Below, piece by piece: positions 51,476 through 53,009 of a stretch of 53,009 bases of DNA. The notes under the pieces were generated by a model. It was not told where the DNA came from and made no database searches. It was given only the letters and a program-made list of their open reading frames with translations. Origin of the DNA: Rickettsiales bacterium (GTDB taxonomy: Bacteria; Pseudomonadota; Alphaproteobacteria; Rickettsiales; UBA1997); NCBI GenBank assembly GCA_018969185.1, contig JAGWYT010000008.1:1-53009 (forward strand), written 5' to 3'. Position 1 is the stretch's first letter. Each line of letters starts with the position of its first letter. The translations under genes were made by a program, and so were the position numbers.

Positions 51476-52942
51476 TTAGAAGTCTATACAATTAGCAATC
51501 AAATTCAGAGTTTGATTTAAGAACAGAACAAAAATCAAATTAAGAATTGCAGTTGTGAATATGATTAATTTGAGGTTAAAAAACTCATCAATTTGAATTG
51601 CATGATCTTTTTTTACTTCATCAAAATACATAACTTTTATAATTCTTAAGTAATAATAAGCGCTGATGACACTAAATAAAATTGCGATGAGCGCTGGAAT
51701 TGCAAAGCCTCCACGTATTGCAGCAGAGATTGCATAGAACTTAGAAAAGAAACCAGCGAAAGGAGGAATTCCAGCAGTTGAGAACATCAGTGCGGCTAAA
51801 GAAAACGCCATTACAGGATTGGTTTTAGACAATCCTGATAGAGAAGAGATTGCAAAAGTTTTTTCATTTTCATCATCTTCACCATCTTTCTTTTCATTCG
51901 TACTTTTCATTAGATTCAAGAATCCAAAAGTTCCAAGAGATAAAACGGCGTAAATCAACATATATAATATAGAAGCTTTGTAAGATTCTTTGCTAACGCC
52001 AGAAAGGGCAAGTAAAACGAAACCAACATGACCAATTGAACTATAAGCCAAAAGTCTTTTGAGATTTTTTTGCCAGATTGCACCAAAGCTTCCAACTGCT
52101 AAAGAAGCAATAGAAACAACAATTAAAACATTTCCAAGACCTTTCCAACCAATCAAAACAGTTAGAAGTAATTTTGTTAAAACTAAAACGGCGCTGAATT
52201 TTGCAATTGTTGCAAAGAATGTTGTAACGATTGTTGCTGATCCTTCATAAACGTCAGGTGTCCACATGTGAAAAGGTGCTGCAGAAATTTTGAAAAACAT
52301 TGCAGTTAACACAAGCAGGAAACCAAACATTACAGCAACTGGAATTGTGGCTTCTCCACCTTTGTAAAGTTCAGAAAGAGTTGTAAAATTGATGGTGCCA
52401 GAAAAGCTATAAATCATGGCAATTCCAAATAATAGAATTCCTGAAGCAAGAGATCCTAAAATAAAATATTTCATACCAGCTTCAGAAGATTTTTGTGATT
52501 TGCGATTAAGTGCAGCAAGCAGGTAAAGCGAAAGCCCTTGAAGTTCCAAGCTTAAGTAAAAAACAAGAAAATCATTAGCAGAGATTAAAAGCATTGCACC
52601 AACTGAGGCAATCATAAGAAGTGCTAAAAATTCAGCGCTGATTTTTTTAATCTGATAAATGAAATCAAGTGAGAATAAAATTACAATTGTAAGTAAAGTG
52701 CAAATTACTGCTTTAACAAGGGCAGTGAGGAAATTGCTTGCATACATATTGTTGAAAGCAATTTGCGGTTCTGAAAAACTTTTAAAAATAATACAAAGTG
52801 AAACTGCGCAACATATTAATGCTAATAAATGTGAAGCGTAGAAAAATTCTTTAAATTTTTTAGCAAAAAACACGTCATTCATAAGAATAACTAGAGCACC
52901 GATAAATAGCGAAATTTCAGGTAATATTACTGTTAGATTCAT
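51476..52942 (-). CDS. nuoN: NADH-quinone oxidoreductase subunit N
   Basis: A 488-residue membrane subunit of complex I with about 14 hydrophobic helices, one of the three antiporter-like proton pumps. Family marks: PEISLFIGALVILMNDVFF at the N-terminus, YLSLELQGLSLYLLAAL (with the membrane Glu), SEAGMKYFILGSLASGILLFG, PFHMWTPDVYEGSATIVTTFF and KRLLAYSSIGHVGFVLLAL, with the final PPFAGFFSKFYAISAAI. It would be the end of a nuo operon lying beyond the window edge, except that a repeat precedes it. aroA follows two bases later on the same message. Confidence 0.96.
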   Translation of the reverse strand: MNLTVILPEISLFIGALVILMNDVFFAKKFKEFFYASHLLALICCAVSLCIIFKSFSEPQIAFNNMYASNFLTALVKAVICTLLTIVILFSLDFIYQIKKISAEFLALLMIASVGAMLLISANDFLVFYLSLELQGLSLYLLAALNRKSQKSSEAGMKYFILGSLASGILLFGIAMIYSFSGTINFTTLSELYKGGEATIPVAVMFGFLLVLTAMFFKISAAPFHMWTPDVYEGSATIVTTFFATIAKFSAVLVLTKLLLTVLIGWKGLGNVLIVVSIASLAVGSFGAIWQKNLKRLLAYSSIGHVGFVLLALSGVSKESYKASILYMLIYAVLSLGTFGFLNLMKSTNEKKDGEDDENEKTFAISSLSGLSKTNPVMAFSLAALMFSTAGIPPFAGFFSKFYAISAAIRGGFAIPALIAILFSVISAYYYLRIIKVMYFDEVKKDHAIQIDEFFNLKLIIFTTAILNLIFVLFLNQTLNLIANCIDF

Positions 52943-52968
52943 TTTTTAAAAAAATATTATTTATTTAT

Positions 52969-53009
52969 AAGCTTCTCGCTGGTTGAGATTGTCGAAACCA
53001 AGAGAAGCT
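52969..53009. repeat. Family A palindrome, copy A7, cut by the window end
   Basis: aagcttctc-gctggttgagattgtcgaaacca-agagaagct, one complete hairpin with the A-family core, 26 bases before the nuoN start. A second hairpin may follow outside the window. It would separate nuoN from upstream complex I genes. Confidence 0.75.

Noticed and set aside
1490-53009. Many short repeated sequences that could suggest a CRISPR array
   Set aside because: The copies are scattered kilobases apart, palindromic and variable in their stems, with no regular spacers and no cas genes.
1-53009. tRNA or rRNA genes
   Set aside because: Reading the intergenic regions on both strands by eye I found no cloverleaf with a TTCGA T-loop or rRNA-like sequence. 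A covariance search would be decisive.

Overview
The window is an AT-rich (about two-thirds A+T by eye) bacterial chromosome segment. Gene content points to an alphaproteobacterium of the Rickettsiales/Holosporales kind. Signs include RpoH sigma-32, a RibB fused to a dead RibA-like domain, an NDUFAF5-like methyltransferase, a DUF1674/SDHAF4-like protein, a split GcvPA/GcvPB, a class II-type AroA, a MaeB malic enzyme and a DUF6111-like protein. Unlike Rickettsia it carries amino-acid biosynthesis genes (lysA, hisA, proB, aroA, carB N-terminal half), so it is not a minimal obligate parasite. Species was not determined.

Layout. 1-5.4 kb: a truncated secreted-protein gene, a fosmidomycin-resistance-type exporter (fsr), an EamA transporter, a 173-bp inverted-repeat element, then a decayed zone: a large pseudogene with stops and frameshifts, facing away from a LysR C-terminal remnant. 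5.4-13 kb: rimM/nusB, a carB that stops at its central domain boundary, lysA, dnaB, the 4.5S SRP RNA and a compact dnaX. 13-19.3 kb: a receiver protein fused to a degenerate histidine-kinase core, an AsmA-like envelope protein, trmFO, and a carbonic-anhydrase-like lipoprotein missing two of three zinc histidines. 19.3-28.8 kb: a PD-(D/E)XK-like protein, xerC, a periplasmic phytochelatin-synthase-like protease, uvrD, rho with a long disordered N-terminus, an OmpA-family lipoprotein, proB. 28.8-35.2 kb (minus strand): maeB, a His/Gly-rich small protein, an SDHAF4-like protein, rpoH, ribE, ribBX, a methyltransferase. 35.2-41.1 kb: amidase, comF, NDUFAF5-like methyltransferase, miaB, a DODA-type dioxygenase, a DUF6111-like protein, hisA. 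41.3-44.6 kb: gcvPA and gcvPB separated by a DUF4160-DUF2442 pair. 44.7-50.1 kb: two intact pilin-LamG-like fusions directly upstream of ftsQ and ftsA, with a third broken paralogue facing them. 50.1-53 kb: aroA and nuoN.

The strongest overall signal is invasion by several families of palindromic repeats. Family A is a pair of hairpins with a conserved core (ttggtttcgac...gctcaacca) inside stems that differ between copies yet stay self-complementary. Family B is the tcatcctgagc...gaaggatctcatg type. Families C and D are longer composites. Most copies lie between genes, but three lie inside open, apparently intact genes: in the miaB inter-domain linker, in the signal-peptide region of the carbonic-anhydrase-like gene, and inside a methyltransferase. 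A fourth supplies the stop codon of gcvPB, and one lies just after the shortened carB. This resembles the Rickettsia palindromic element phenomenon, with families I cannot equate to a named one.

The best candidates for an undescribed system are (i) the pilin-LamG paralogues coupled to the ftsQA division genes, (ii) the family-A elements with covarying stems that become protein-coding, and (iii) the receiver/pseudokinase fusion with Asn at the phospho-acceptor His position.
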